Source: Thalassia testudinum | Lineage: Eukaryota > Streptophyta > Magnoliopsida > Alismatales > Hydrocharitaceae | Length of the DNA: 64,000 bases | Direction: 5' to 3' | Assembly (NCBI GenBank): GCA_037157565.1 | Contig: JAZHRO010000054.1 | Coordinates: 13,995,501-14,059,500, forward strand | Shown here: piece after piece, positions 23,927 through 35,900 of the stretch | Layout: each line of letters starts with the position of its first letter | Position numbering within the stretch: position 1 is the first letter of the stretch | Notes under the pieces: generated by a model | What the model saw: the letters and a program-made list of their open reading frames with translations, nothing else | The model's database searches: none | Told to the model about the DNA's origin: nothing | Translations under genes and position numbers: made by a program

Positions 23927-23950
23927 ATGGGTGATCGAAAAGCCCAACAG
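23927..23950 (+). CDS. TXNDC9: TXNDC9 coding exon 1 (24 nt)
   Basis: ATG GGT GAT CGA... ends CAACAG before GTACAA. It encodes only eight residues (MGDRKAQQ). It was chosen because there is no in-frame ATG in the next exon upstream of the conserved ILEQSVLTVAK, and it joins in phase 0. The start at 24014 in the following intron would be a TTG and is not needed. Confidence 0.75.
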
Positions 23951-26900
23951 GTACAAATGGGTACAACCAAATCCATCTAATCTAACAGAAAGACGCGATC
24001 TTTCTCCAGAAAGTTGAGATCTTTACCACCCCCACCCCCACCCCGCATTTCTGCCCATCAGATCCTGGAGCAGTCGGTGCTGACGGTGGCGAAGGCGGTG
24101 GAGGAGAAGCTCGACGAGGAGATCTCGGCGCTGGAACGGTTGGATCTGGACGACCTGGAGGCCCTAAGGGAGAGGAGGTTGCAGCAGATGAAGAAGATGG
24201 CTGAGAGGAGGAGCCGCTGGATCTCGCTCGGCCACGGCGAGTACACGGAGATCCCTGAGAAGGACTTCTTCGCCGCGGTGAAGGCGAGCGACCGCGTCGT
24301 CTGCCACTTCTACCGCGAGAATTGGCCCTGCAAGGTATCGGAATTCCTCCATCGAAACCCGCGAGATCGTTGGTGTTAACGTACTCCCATTTTTGATACC
24401 AGAATGTAGCACTTCTTAGGAAGGTACTCCGAAACCAGGAATTTAGACCAGATGCCATTTATCTGATTGTTCCAAATGACTGGGGATAGATGGAACTACA
24501 AATGAGAGTGTCCATGAACCAATTCCCATAATTTTTATAGATATCTTTGGCACTTTTTTTTTTTTTTTTTTAAGTGAGAGATGAGATAGGTATCGTTCTT
24601 TGCATTCCCGGCATTTTATTGTATTTTGTCTGTAGTGTGCGTATGAACTTTCTTGCTTTGGATATCACTATGACATTGCTCAATTCGATTTGAAAAAGGA
24701 TAATGCATTGAATTACAAGTCGCAGCCACTAGAATCCTTTAGCTAGAAGTTGCGTTTAAATGAGATGATGATAAACTAAAGTTAATTCAGGCCTTTGCTA
24801 TGGATCTTCTCATAAGCTTTCAAGTTCCAAAACACATCTAATCTCTAGGGTAGGGTTTTTAGGGCCATTTGTGGTGGAAAACATGTGGTGACTTATTAGA
24901 GTTATATCTCACCTTACAGAGGAGCCTCCATCAAAAAGGCATTCAGTGTCCTGCAGGCAAGGAAGAAGATGGTTGAGATAGATTTTATGGTGGCTTTTCA
25001 GGCACTGTGCATATGCTATTGATAAGAAGAAATAGCAATGGCAACATAATGCAATGAATGTTTTTATACCCAGTTGTAGGTTTATCATGCATTTTGGAGC
25101 ACGAGTACACTTAAAAGGTACAAATAATGGAATTCACAGTTCTAGGCTAAATTAGTTTTGTGGCTGATTCCACAGGATTGGCTTCTCACCACAGGACAAT
25201 TAATAAAATAGTCAAGGTGTATGCTGTTGTTCTTAATGATTCGCAATTAGAAACTTGAAAATCTACCTAGTTGTCTTCTTACATTACATTGCATGTATGA
25301 AAGGGAATATCAGGTGAGAATAGGATGTTGGTAGACGAACTTTCTTGATGGCAATGAAATTGAAGCCATGGAAAAATTGTGCACCATTTGTTATTATTTG
25401 GTCAGTGAAGGGGGTAAAGAAAATTAACATTCACTTGATTTGGAGTAGGTGGAGTTTTGGAATGAGGAGATTGATAGGATCTTCCTGACATACGACAAGA
25501 ATTGACTAATTAGGTAGCAGCATCCGATGTGAATCCAGTTAGTATGTATGCTACTGGCCATTCTGCTATCCATTTGGGTCAAGGTCACTAAGTGAGGAAC
25601 AACCATGTGCACTAAAGATGCTGAATGTATTCAGTCCTATCCCCTTTTAAAGAAACACCTTTTTGGTACTAAGGACACTTATGCTTGTTAGAGAATAAAA
25701 TAGATCATGATTAAATTTGTAAGGATTGGTTGTCTTTCTTATTTTTAGTTTTTCCTATTTTGATAGTGTTTTATTATTTTTTATTATCCATAGGTTCTCT
25801 CTCGATATAAAGAGGGCAAGGGCTTACTTAATAAAACACCACAGTTCATTTTTCTCAAACATGGTTTCAAAGCAATGGTTTTAGGCTAGTGTTCTGTTCC
25901 TACTTGACTCTCCTCTCCTTTCTTTCTTCCACCACCACAAGAAAAAAGAGAAGAAAGTAGGGCAGCCATTGAAACCCCAACCCTAAGGTATCATTTGTTT
26001 TGAGGGACATTTTTTTTTTTTGAAAAGCAAAAAGGCGGTTATCCAAATGATAACCACCCGAATTCATTCCATCAAACTAATCAAAATAACACCCACATCA
26101 TCGGTTCCAAAATGGACTCCCAAAAGATCACCTGGGAGGAAATGGATGAGAAAAAATTTTCCACATAAGGTGTGTCACCCCTAAACACCACTCCATTTCT
26201 CCCTAACCACACACCCCACAAAATTGCCAACACCTTGGCTCTATTCCTCTTAGATCAAAAGGTGCTCATCCCCTCACGAGCGTTTCCCCTCTGGAACGAG
26301 GACAAAAATTGACCATGTCTCGGTGGTCTATCCAGTTGAGATCTAATTTCCACCAGACCTGCGCAACAAAAGAACACTGGAAGAAAAGGTGTTGGATGTT
26401 GTCGTCTGCCTCACCACATAGAAAGAATCTCACATCATTCGTCTGGGCCCACCTCGCCCTCCACACCTTTGTCAGAATCCTTCCTCTCCGCAACAGCCAA
26501 GAGAAAATCTTGACTTTTAATGGGCACTTCGCCAACCAAATCAGCCTGCAGTCTCTGGAGAAATCATTATCCAAATTCTGTGAGGTAGTATCAATTCTTC
26601 GAAACACCTTCGCAACAACAAAATCTCCATCATCCCAACTATAAGCATCTCTCCCGTCCTCAGGTGCCCAGCCTTCCAGCTCCTGAAGCATATTTATTGG
26701 AACTCCGCGAGTCTTTGATTCGAGAGACCCCCCCCCCCAAAATGTCGGCCACCACGCTCCGTCCCAACATCTACCAACTGTAGCTGTCGGATCTCCCGCC
26801 CTCTCGTAGAGACGAGGAAACATGTCACCGAGGCTCTCCCCAACCCCCTGCCAATCATCAAGTCAGAACCGAAACGCCTTGCCCTCCCCAAGGACAAGAG

Positions 26901-29900
26901 AGAATAGAGACCGCACCTCTAGCGTCACTGCCTCCAACCCTCTGAGAAAATGGGACGACCCTAGAGGAGGAGACTCCATTGGTCCCCACGAGGGATTAAT
27001 TTTGTAAGTGGCAAGATTGTGGGATAAACCTAGAATTATGAAGTTTTTATATTTGGGAAAAATATGGGTCAAATCATGGGGTGTTTTGGGGGATAGGTGG
27101 GGGTGTTTTCTCACACAATCTCGAGTTAAGTTTATCCCACCCTCTCCCTTGGAATTAGATAATCTCGTAATTGAGAGCTTTATTGTGGGATTGTTATAAT
27201 CTAGGATTAAAGAACCAAATGCAACATAAACAACTCAATATCTGCAAACAAACAATACCTAAGGGGGCCTCTCGGTGACACTGTTGGCCAAAGAGAGGGC
27301 TCTGTGCCATTGGCAATCGATTGAGGAGCCTCAAGTGACCCTTCTGGTGATCGGGTGACGTTACAACTACCACTTGAGTGTCGCCACTAGGCCTTGTTGG
27401 GCTGTATTCTCATTGTTGGGCCTTGTTAGCACCTTCTCTCACCATCGTTATATCCCTGTGAACTGGATAACGTTTTGGCGACCCCTCCTCTAAGATTGCA
27501 TGACGCCGCTCAACCCTATGCATTAAAGGCCAGATTTGCAGTGCTAGCCCTTTGGTCCTCTTATTTGTAGCATCACCCCTTTGGTATGGATTTGCAATGC
27601 TGCTCAGACAATGGGCCTTCCTATGGCGCCATCGGCATCGCCTCTTGCTGCTGATGATTCAACGATGCTTTGCCTGATTCAGTGCTGCTTAGCATTGTTA
27701 TTCACCATTGAAGATCCCTGTTGGCCTCGTTGCATGCCCAACTTGGTTGTTCTTACTATGATCTGATTAGATCTCCTTCTTTAGCTCTTCTTGTCGCGAG
27801 ATCCCATTGATCGTTAACCTTGATTAGATCTAGTTGATCGGTTTGATTGGATTTGATCACCTTAGCTAGTTCCTTTTCGGTGATCAGCTAAGGTCTTATC
27901 TTGTGCGCACTTTGTGTGCATGCATGAACTAGGCAATTTGTGTTCCTTTGCATATGTAGTGCATGCTTTTGTGCTTGAAAATGTGCACTACTTGACTACG
28001 TATTCTTCTTTTGTTCTCATGGCAGACCAAGGTCTCGGCCTTCGTGCTAGTTCAAGGGACAACTATTAAGTCAATTGGATCCCCAAACTATATTCTCTGG
28101 TCACGTGTGTTTCACATATTCGTAGGACAGAAGAAGTTACACATACTGATAGATATGGCTCTTTGAAATTGCACTAGAGGGGGGGTGAATAGTGAATTTA
28201 AAAAAATAATTGCAATATCACAAAAGAGGGCACAAGATTTTTTAGGTGAAAACCTAAACCGGGTGAAAACCACCACCTAAGCCAATCCCTTGACTTAGGA
28301 TTTATGATCACAAAGTGATCAATCCATTAACCATACTACTTTAACGAGGGTAGTGTACCTTAGATACAAATCCCACCTCCGATCCCTAAACAGAGGTTTC
28401 TCCCTCACAATGAGGAGATGGGGATCCGACAGGTCGGATACCCAACTACAACAAGTAAAATGAAAAGTAAAATGCACCATATAGAGCACCCTAAAATATG
28501 AATACTTTGCTTATCTACTAAGGGTGAAGGAAACTCTCTGAAGATAAAAATATGTAGCACAGTGGGAGTGTTGGTTTGCCCTAAACAGAATGATTGTACA
28601 ACACAAGGGCAAATGAAGTAATGAGCAAGTGATAATCTAAGTGAATTGTCTCAAGAGGTGTGTTTTGCCTAAGAGAGGTTATAGTGTATTTATAGGCAAG
28701 CTTAGAACCTTCAAGAAGGCTTAGGAGAGGGCTCATAGTCGTTAGAGGTAAGTCCCAAGAGATTGGGATGAAATCCAACTCAGATCAAGTTAATTATGAT
28801 TCTGACAGCAGAATCAAACGTCTGATTCTTGGGTCATCTTCTACAATTATAGATGTCTGATTTTATAGGTCAAACTTATTGTTTTCATTGGATCTAAATA
28901 GGGTTCTAGGTGGACGTCTAATATGCTATTATAAGATGTCTGGTAATAAAATTGAACTTCTAATTATAGGCGGGTTTGTTCCTGTTTTAATCAGATCCAA
29001 ACATGGTTCTAGATTTTAAGCATCAGATGTCAGTTTGGACATCTGACCAGTGGCCTAGATGTCTGGAGAGAGATCAATATCTTACTTAGGAAGTCGAAAA
29101 GGCGAAATTTGATTTCTGACAAATCTCCGCAGAGGAAGGGGCTAACGGTCCATGATTGGACCTCTGGAGACATGTCCAGTCGTCTAAAAGTGTATGTAAC
29201 CGTTAGAATTAAAGAATGACAAAGGAAAAATTAATTGGAGTCTAACGAATGGCTTAAGGACGTCTAAGGCATGGATTGGACGTTTGTATAAGCTTATAGA
29301 CGTCTGATTGAATTTTGCATCGACTGGAGCCTAAATGTTTAGAATGAAGAGGCAAGACTATAGGAAATTGGACGTCTGTAATGATGATTAAATGTCTTAA
29401 AGTTGAATATCAGATGTCTGAGATGTGTGTTGGACGTCTAATATGTGCTTTGTGTTAGGTTTTTGTTTCTAATTTTTCGAAAGTGTAGAGAGCCTAAGTT
29501 AACTATGTATATGTTATCTTTGGGAGCTCTTTACAACATCTCTAAACTTAATAAAAAGAAGATTACAACCTTTTGAATGCGTACATAAAAATGCCTAAGA
29601 CCTATAAACCCTATAAAAATGACTAAGATGCATCTTCACGCTCCTAATCATCTGTCTTGGAAAATCTACGAGACCTGCAATTATGTCATGACAGAAAAAA
29701 ATATGTTATTTCTATGTTTTATTTCTTTTTCTTTATTTTGTAAAATCATTAAAACATTATTTCTGAGGGGTTGAACTAACACTCTTGAACCCAAAGATGC
29801 TGCTAAATACAAGAAGTGGGAGAATGACAATTATCTGGTTATAAACTGGTTGATGAACAACATCGACCCTACTGGTGCCTTTGATATACTGTATAAGAAA

Positions 29901-32900
29901 ATAAAGAAGATTTATGAGACTTTGGAGAAGAGTTACTCTCTTCAAACGAGCAACTCTTGCCATTTAGACATCTATAGGCGTATATGGAATATCAATCAAG
30001 GTAACATGTCTTTGGTTGTATATTTCACTATTTCGGAGGGTCTATTCGAGGAGCTAGTCATATTTCAGCCTGCCTACTGAGAGAAGTAGGTTACTAAGCT
30101 TGTAGAATGGCAAACCTACCAATTTCTGGATGGCTTAGCACCATGATACCACTTAGCTAGAGACCTGATTCTATCTTCTGACTTGGTGCTAGACAGAGTA
30201 TACAACCGTCTCTAGAAGATAGATGTGATACACCACTTTGTACTTCTGCTACTGTGCCTAACGCCTCTACTTACATTGCCTCTGGCAGGAGAGGTGGTCG
30301 TTCTAGCAGCTGTGGACGAGGTTGTATCTATTCGCTTTATATTCATTGCAAGAGAAGTGATCACTAATGGGAAAAGTTCAGCAAGCCCACTTGGGCAAAT
30401 CAAACTATTATAATCGAGTCCCCTGTTATTGAGATTGTGGCAGAACAATCTCCTTTACTGTTTACTGCAAACGAGTTAGATTGTCTGAAACGTTTACTGA
30501 GGAGTAAGCCCTCCTCTACTGTTGTTGTTGCCACAACTCTTATGGTTGGTACTACTACGACTTCTGATCGGATCACTACGTCTGAAGCATCTGATCCTAT
30601 TGTTGCCCATTATGAGGATGGTGATATTAGTGAGGGATCTAAGCGATGGTTTGCATCTTTCACTCTTGATTGCCTATCTACTATTGATGCTTAGGAGCGT
30701 TTTCCTGTCTATTGCTACTACTTCAACCATACTACTGTCACTTGTGATTGTTGCTTCTACTATAGTCTTCTATTGTTACTGCTGCTAATTCTAATATTGC
30801 TTGTGTTCGTCTCTCAACTATTGCTACTACTACTTGGGATTGTCTCCCATCTCCGCTTACTACCTGATACTACTTGGGATCGTCTCCTACTACCTACCTG
30901 TTGCTACTTTTTGTCACCTACAGTTGCTACTTTTGCTACGGTCGCTCCTGCTCCTCCAGTCTGTTGCCTGCTCCTCTAGATGTTTACATTGGGGGAAAGT
31001 TAACTTTTGTTTCTTGTAATAAGTTGGGTGTTGGACGCTCCAACTTGGGGGGAGTGTTAGATAATAAAATAGATTAGGATTAAATTTGTTAAGATTGGTT
31101 GTCTTTCCTATTTTTAGTGTGTCCTATTTCGGCAAAGAGTTTTATTGTTTTCTATGATCTCTAGGTTCTCTCTCAATATAAAGAGGGTTAAGGTTTGCTT
31201 AATAAAATAACTCAATTCATTTTTGTTGAACAATTCTAAAAGAAACTCATGTTATTGAAGAGGTGGGGCATTGAATCTTTATTCATACTCAAGGGGGCTG
31301 AGTGAACCATATCAGAGCATAGAGGAAGACATGAACCAGGATTAATACAGGGGCTTATGTTTTTTGTCCAACACTTACGTGGTCTCACTTGCTGCTAGAT
31401 GGTGCTTAATATCTGATTTTTCTATTCACCATGTAAGATGGATGAATCTCGCAAGACTAATTATGTCTCCATGACCTTACATGGTTTTAGGATGAACTTA
31501 GGTTTTTTTCTTTAGAATTGACTTCTCAATGCCATATGACAGCAGGGTGATGAATTGAAAGGTATGTGAGTTAGAGGGTTCCTTGGTTTCCCATTTGGGT
31601 TGAGCTGGTACCATGTAAAGCCATTCATTAGTGTTTGTGCACAACATATCTGTGGAACAGGAACATGAGGGTGTGTGAAGATAGTCCAATAGGGGTCCCT
31701 TTTTTTTTTAGAAATAGAGGTCCTCTCTTGATAACCACTTTCTTGCAAAAAGCCATGCAGATGTGGATGATACTACCCTTCTACCGCACGCCCAACATGT
31801 GGCTGCACCACTTGCTGCCCATGTAGCGCGTGGTCTCTACCTCCTTGTTGTGTGCAAGCACATGGCCTTGCCTACTTGCTGCATGCATGGCCCTCCCTGT
31901 GTGAGATTCCGTGAAATACATGGTACCATCGCGACGTTGCACACCTGTGCTTGAGTCCTGACTATGTGATTGGCAGCCTTGCCCTTATCGTGGACTCGAA
32001 ATATTTACCACTACCTGCTTGGGATTGTCTCCCATTCTACTACTACTGTTACTACTTTGGATCATCTCCTACTTGCTCCTACTTATTTGCTCCTCTAGCT
32101 AGATGATGTCCTACATGAAGGGGAGCTTGTTTTATCCTTTGTAGCAAGTTGGTCTCGATTATCATAGCTCCAACTTGAAGGGGAGTGGTAGAGTATTAGT
32201 TTTAGTTAGTAAAGAGTCATGTTTTATTTAGGTTTGTCTATTTAATTGTGTTTTGAGATTTCTAATCCTTTTCTCATTCTTGTTTGCCAGTTTTTTTTTT
32301 CTTGATGGGGTTTTTATGTAATTTTTCTAACCCTACTCTCTATGTAAAGGTGGTTATGGATCCTAATTGAAAGAAGACTATTTTCTCCAATAGTTTGTAA
32401 AGTACCGGAAAGAAGACTAGGCTGCAAAGTGGACTGTGACTTTTGTTTGAAGAAGATGTTGATAATCGGTGAAATCGACAATATTGAACGGGGGCCATCG
32501 CTGGGGGACAACCATACCAAGCAGTAGGAACCCATCAAAATCATGGAATGAAACCCGTCAACTTCTACCTCATCCTAGGTAGTGGTCAAATTAGAAAGAA
32601 GCGAGGAGATATGGATTTATAGTGGTTCCTCCATCTCCAAGTCAGTCCATTACCCAAGTCTCCCAATTTGGAATTTTGAAACTCCGATTCTGTCAACCCA
32701 AGAGAAAATTGAATTCCACTAAACGAAAATAAGGTAACTAATGGATTACTTCAATCTAGTACAACAAGAGTCTACAAAGGAAAAATAAAAATACTATTAT
32801 GCCTGGTAAGCTAAACTAAATGTTTAAAAAACAAATCATCCCTTACATCCTTAGAAATACATCTACAGGCTACCAAAGTAAGGTGCAGGCTTCTAGTGAG

Positions 32901-35900
32901 AGAAGTACAAGACGTATGCGTGAACTCATGAGTGCTAGTGTGAGTGTTAAAATGCAGAAACTTGATTGTTTTTGTCAAGATTGACGCGCATGGATCGTGG
33001 AGCCTCCCTTGGTGTGTGGAAAAATAGGCCAATAAGGGTTGTTCCACATGGGAATAGGGAGCGGTAGCAGCAACAGCCACCAACTGCTTAAGGGAGGCTA
33101 GTTGACAGAGGGTGGCCGGCTGCTATAGTGGTTGGCTGCCTTTGGATGACATAGTTACTATGTAGAAAGAGAGGAAGAGGAGTTTGTGGAAGATTGGAAA
33201 TATCATTGCTCACTCAAGATCAAATACAATAAGAAGGCTTTCTTTTATAGAAGAGAGAACATATCATCTAAAATAAGAAACAAACTAATCTTATCTCCTA
33301 AATAAGAAAGAACAAATCCCAAATAAACCAAATCCTTTAAACAACTTTCCTAAAAACAATCTTAACAAATAAACAAAACTTGGAACCTAAGCAAAGACCA
33401 AAATAGGGCCTCTAGGACTACCATAGCTGGCACCCAAGAGGGCCCTTGACCTGTTGCCATGTGGCACTACTACGTGACCTGACTGGCTGCCACATGGCAG
33501 TGCCACGTGGCCTCTCTTATTCCCAACGCTGCTCCTCAAGTCGAGGTCAGGAGGACGATGACTTGTTGAACTTGATGATGATGTTGCTACACCGTTCTTC
33601 TTTGAAGAATTGAGGATGATCTTCGTGCCTCTTCTTTTACGCTCGAGAGTCGAGGCATTCCCTGATGCATTAAAGGGTTCCATGTGCCTCCTCGAAGAGT
33701 ATAACACCTTACTCGTGAGCTAGAAAAGACCCTTGACTTTTCTTCGAGTCAAAGTCACTAAGAGAAAGTGGAGAAGTCGATGCAGTCTTTGCGAAGAGGC
33801 TACACTATGCCTCTTCTTCTCATTCTTGATTTGGAGTCGATGTAGCAACAACTGGCCTTGACGTACCTTTGATAGTTGATGTTTCTTTGGCACCCTTTGA
33901 TCTTATTGAAGGGTTTGTTGCCCTTTGTTCCGATAGAACATTATCTTTTGAAGAGTAAAAAATCGAATACAAAGGTACCATACAAACTGAAATGCCTTTG
34001 GAAAAATCTCCTCCTCAAGCTTCTTTTTCTTGGTTGCATGAACAACCATCTAGCTTTCTCCTCCTAATAACGTGGCTTCGGTGGTCGTGGCATTGGCGGC
34101 CATCATCTTCGATCTATGGTCCTATTCCACGTAAGGCACTAGATGTGGTGAGTACTTGTCGGAGATGAGGAACCACACGTGTGTGGCCAAGAGAACACAC
34201 ACGGCAACGAGCGTAGATTGTAGGCTCTGATACCATGCCAAGATTGATGCACGTGGAGCGTGGAGGCTCCCTTGGCATGTGGAAAAACAGCCCAACAGGG
34301 GTTGTTCCAAGTGGGAATAGGGAGCAGCAGTAGCAGCAGCCACCGGCTGCTTGAGGGAGGCTGTTCGGCAGAGGGTGACCGACTGCTATGGTGGCCGGTT
34401 GCCGTTGGATGGCCGGCTGCTATGTAGAAAGAGAGGGAGAAGAGTTTGTGGAAGATTGGAAATATTATTGTTCACTCAAGATCAAATACAATAGGAAGGC
34501 TCTTTTTTATAGAAGAGAGAATATATCCTCTAAAACAAGAAACAAACTAATCTTATCTCCTAAATAAAAAAGAACAAATTCCAAATAAACCAAATCATCT
34601 AAACAACTTTCCTAAAAATAATTTTAATAAATAAACAAAACTTGGAACCTAAGCAAAGACCAAAATGGAGCCTCTAGGACTATCATAGCCAGTGCCCAAG
34701 AGGGCCCCCGGCTTGCTGCCATGTGGCAGTGTCACGTGACCTGATTGGCTGCCACGTGACCTCTCTTATTCCCAACAGTTTTAAATTGGATGCTTAGGCA
34801 ATTATGTGTGCTTCAAGGAGCTAGAGTGTCCTATTTATAAAGTTAAAGGACCCGAGGGCTTGGCAAAGACCCATCGGAGAAAGAATTAAATGCATTTACT
34901 TTTACATCATTGTACTAGTGCAAAATCACTTGTATTGGTGCACATCAGTGCACATAGCTTACAGTTTACTTGCGAAATGCTAGAGTTAAGGAAAACTGTA
35001 ACCTGGTTGTATTGTTACAGGTCGATCTGCACTGGTGTGACCTCACATCTGCAAGTGTGTTGTATTGGTGCACCCTTATGTGTACAGGCGCATGGGTTAA
35101 ACTGTTAGTGCCATGTACAATGGCACCGACGATACACCAGTACACAAGTTCTTATGTTGATGCAAGTCGAAAGACTGCTGGTGTACCAATGCAGAACCTT
35201 TGGTATTGTTACACAACTATTGCTCCTGAGTGTGTACTGATGCCTCAGTGTTCATGTCAAGTTATTTTTGAATCAAACGTCTAAGTGTTAGTACCTCTTA
35301 TCTCTAAGTTATTATTATTATTCTGAATTATCTAGGTCTATTTTTTCTTGGGAAGGCTTAAAAAAGTTCATAAACAAAATTAGAAAAGAATTCTATTTGT
35401 CTTGAGGCCTTGAGCTAGTCTTGTTTGGTAATGGCTTAAGTCCATAATTAGCTATAACTCAACACCAGCCACTCAATGCCAACCTTCAAATTTTCCTTAG
35501 CTCAATCTATTGCTGCAAAGTTAGCCAAGCACAAGTATGTAACAATATATATGTTGTCAACACTAAAACCGGACATGTGTGCGATAAAATTCTGACAGAT
35601 ACACGGCTACTAACCAACTGCTATGTTTTCAAAGAGGCACATCTTCTTGCTATAATCTTACAGTCATAGCGGTTCAAGGTAGGACTTGGTATATGATTCA
35701 TTTTTTCTGAAATTCAAATTTGCGTTCACATTAGCTGGAAGTTGTCAACAAAGCACAGCTTTTGTAGGCTCACTGACTTTCAGCAATTTTACGAGTTGAG
35801 TTATTTGAAAGTATTTCAGCTAAGCATCTATGGCTGATTCATCCTATTCTTCACAATAGATGGATGCTGGCATTGGCATCGAGGAGATAATATTCCTCAT

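Larger units (their letters stand above)
25987..27259. mobile_element. PIF/Harbinger-like MITE interrupted by a LINE
   Basis: Terminal inverted repeats GGTATCATTTGTTT (left) and GGTATTGTTTGTTT (read from the right end) are flanked by TAA on both sides (25984-25986 and 27260-27262). A 3-bp TAA/TTA duplication is the mark of PIF/Harbinger elements. Without the LINE at 26008-26989 the MITE is about 290 bp. No transposase. Confidence 0.75.
28019..30690 (+). pseudogene. Copia-type gag, split by a solo LTR
   Basis: It starts with ATG at 28019. A frameshift follows, then SPNYILWSRVFHIFVGQKK, the N-terminal copia gag motif. It is cut at 28163 by the solo LTR and resumes at 29787 with KDAAKYKKWENDN and the helical GAG/UBN2-like core to about 30080. 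A degenerate zinc knuckle (CIYSLYIHCKRSDH with a stop) and the WEKFSKPTWAN motif lie near 30330-30405. The spacer after it reaches 30690 without protease or integrase. Confidence 0.75.
25686..31232 (+). mobile_element. Copia-type LTR element with gag only (TR-GAG-like)
   Basis: Two short LTRs (25686-25861 and 31055-31232, about 177 bp, TG...CA) flank an internal region. The initiator-tRNA-Met-like primer site TGGTTTCAAAGC (25862-25873) follows the left LTR, and a polypurine tract (ACTTGGGGGGAG, 31043-31054) precedes the right one. The flanks ATGCT and ATTCT are an imperfect 5-bp target duplication. Inside is a copia gag with no protease, integrase or RT. After the nested insertions (25987-27259 and 28164-29781) are set aside, about 2.7 kb of element remains. 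It would depend on enzymes of other elements. Confidence 0.85.
32973..34777 (-). mobile_element. Complete non-autonomous LTR element, 1.8 kb
   Basis: Direct repeats 32973-33528 and 34236-34777 (about 550 bp) flank 707 bp. The duplication GTTTT is perfect on both sides (32968-32972 and 34778-34782). On the minus strand the LTR begins TGTTGGGAATAAGAGAGG, and the primer site TGGTATCAGAGCC (complement of 34223-34235) follows the 5' LTR directly. The internal part has no recognisable gag or pol. It resembles TRIM/SMART-type elements, with longer LTRs than is usual for TRIMs. Confidence 0.9.

Noticed and set aside
24014..24379. TXNDC9 start at 24014
   Set aside because: The first codon is TTG inside an intron with a good acceptor at 24060-24061. 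The frame also runs past a conserved donor at 24335.
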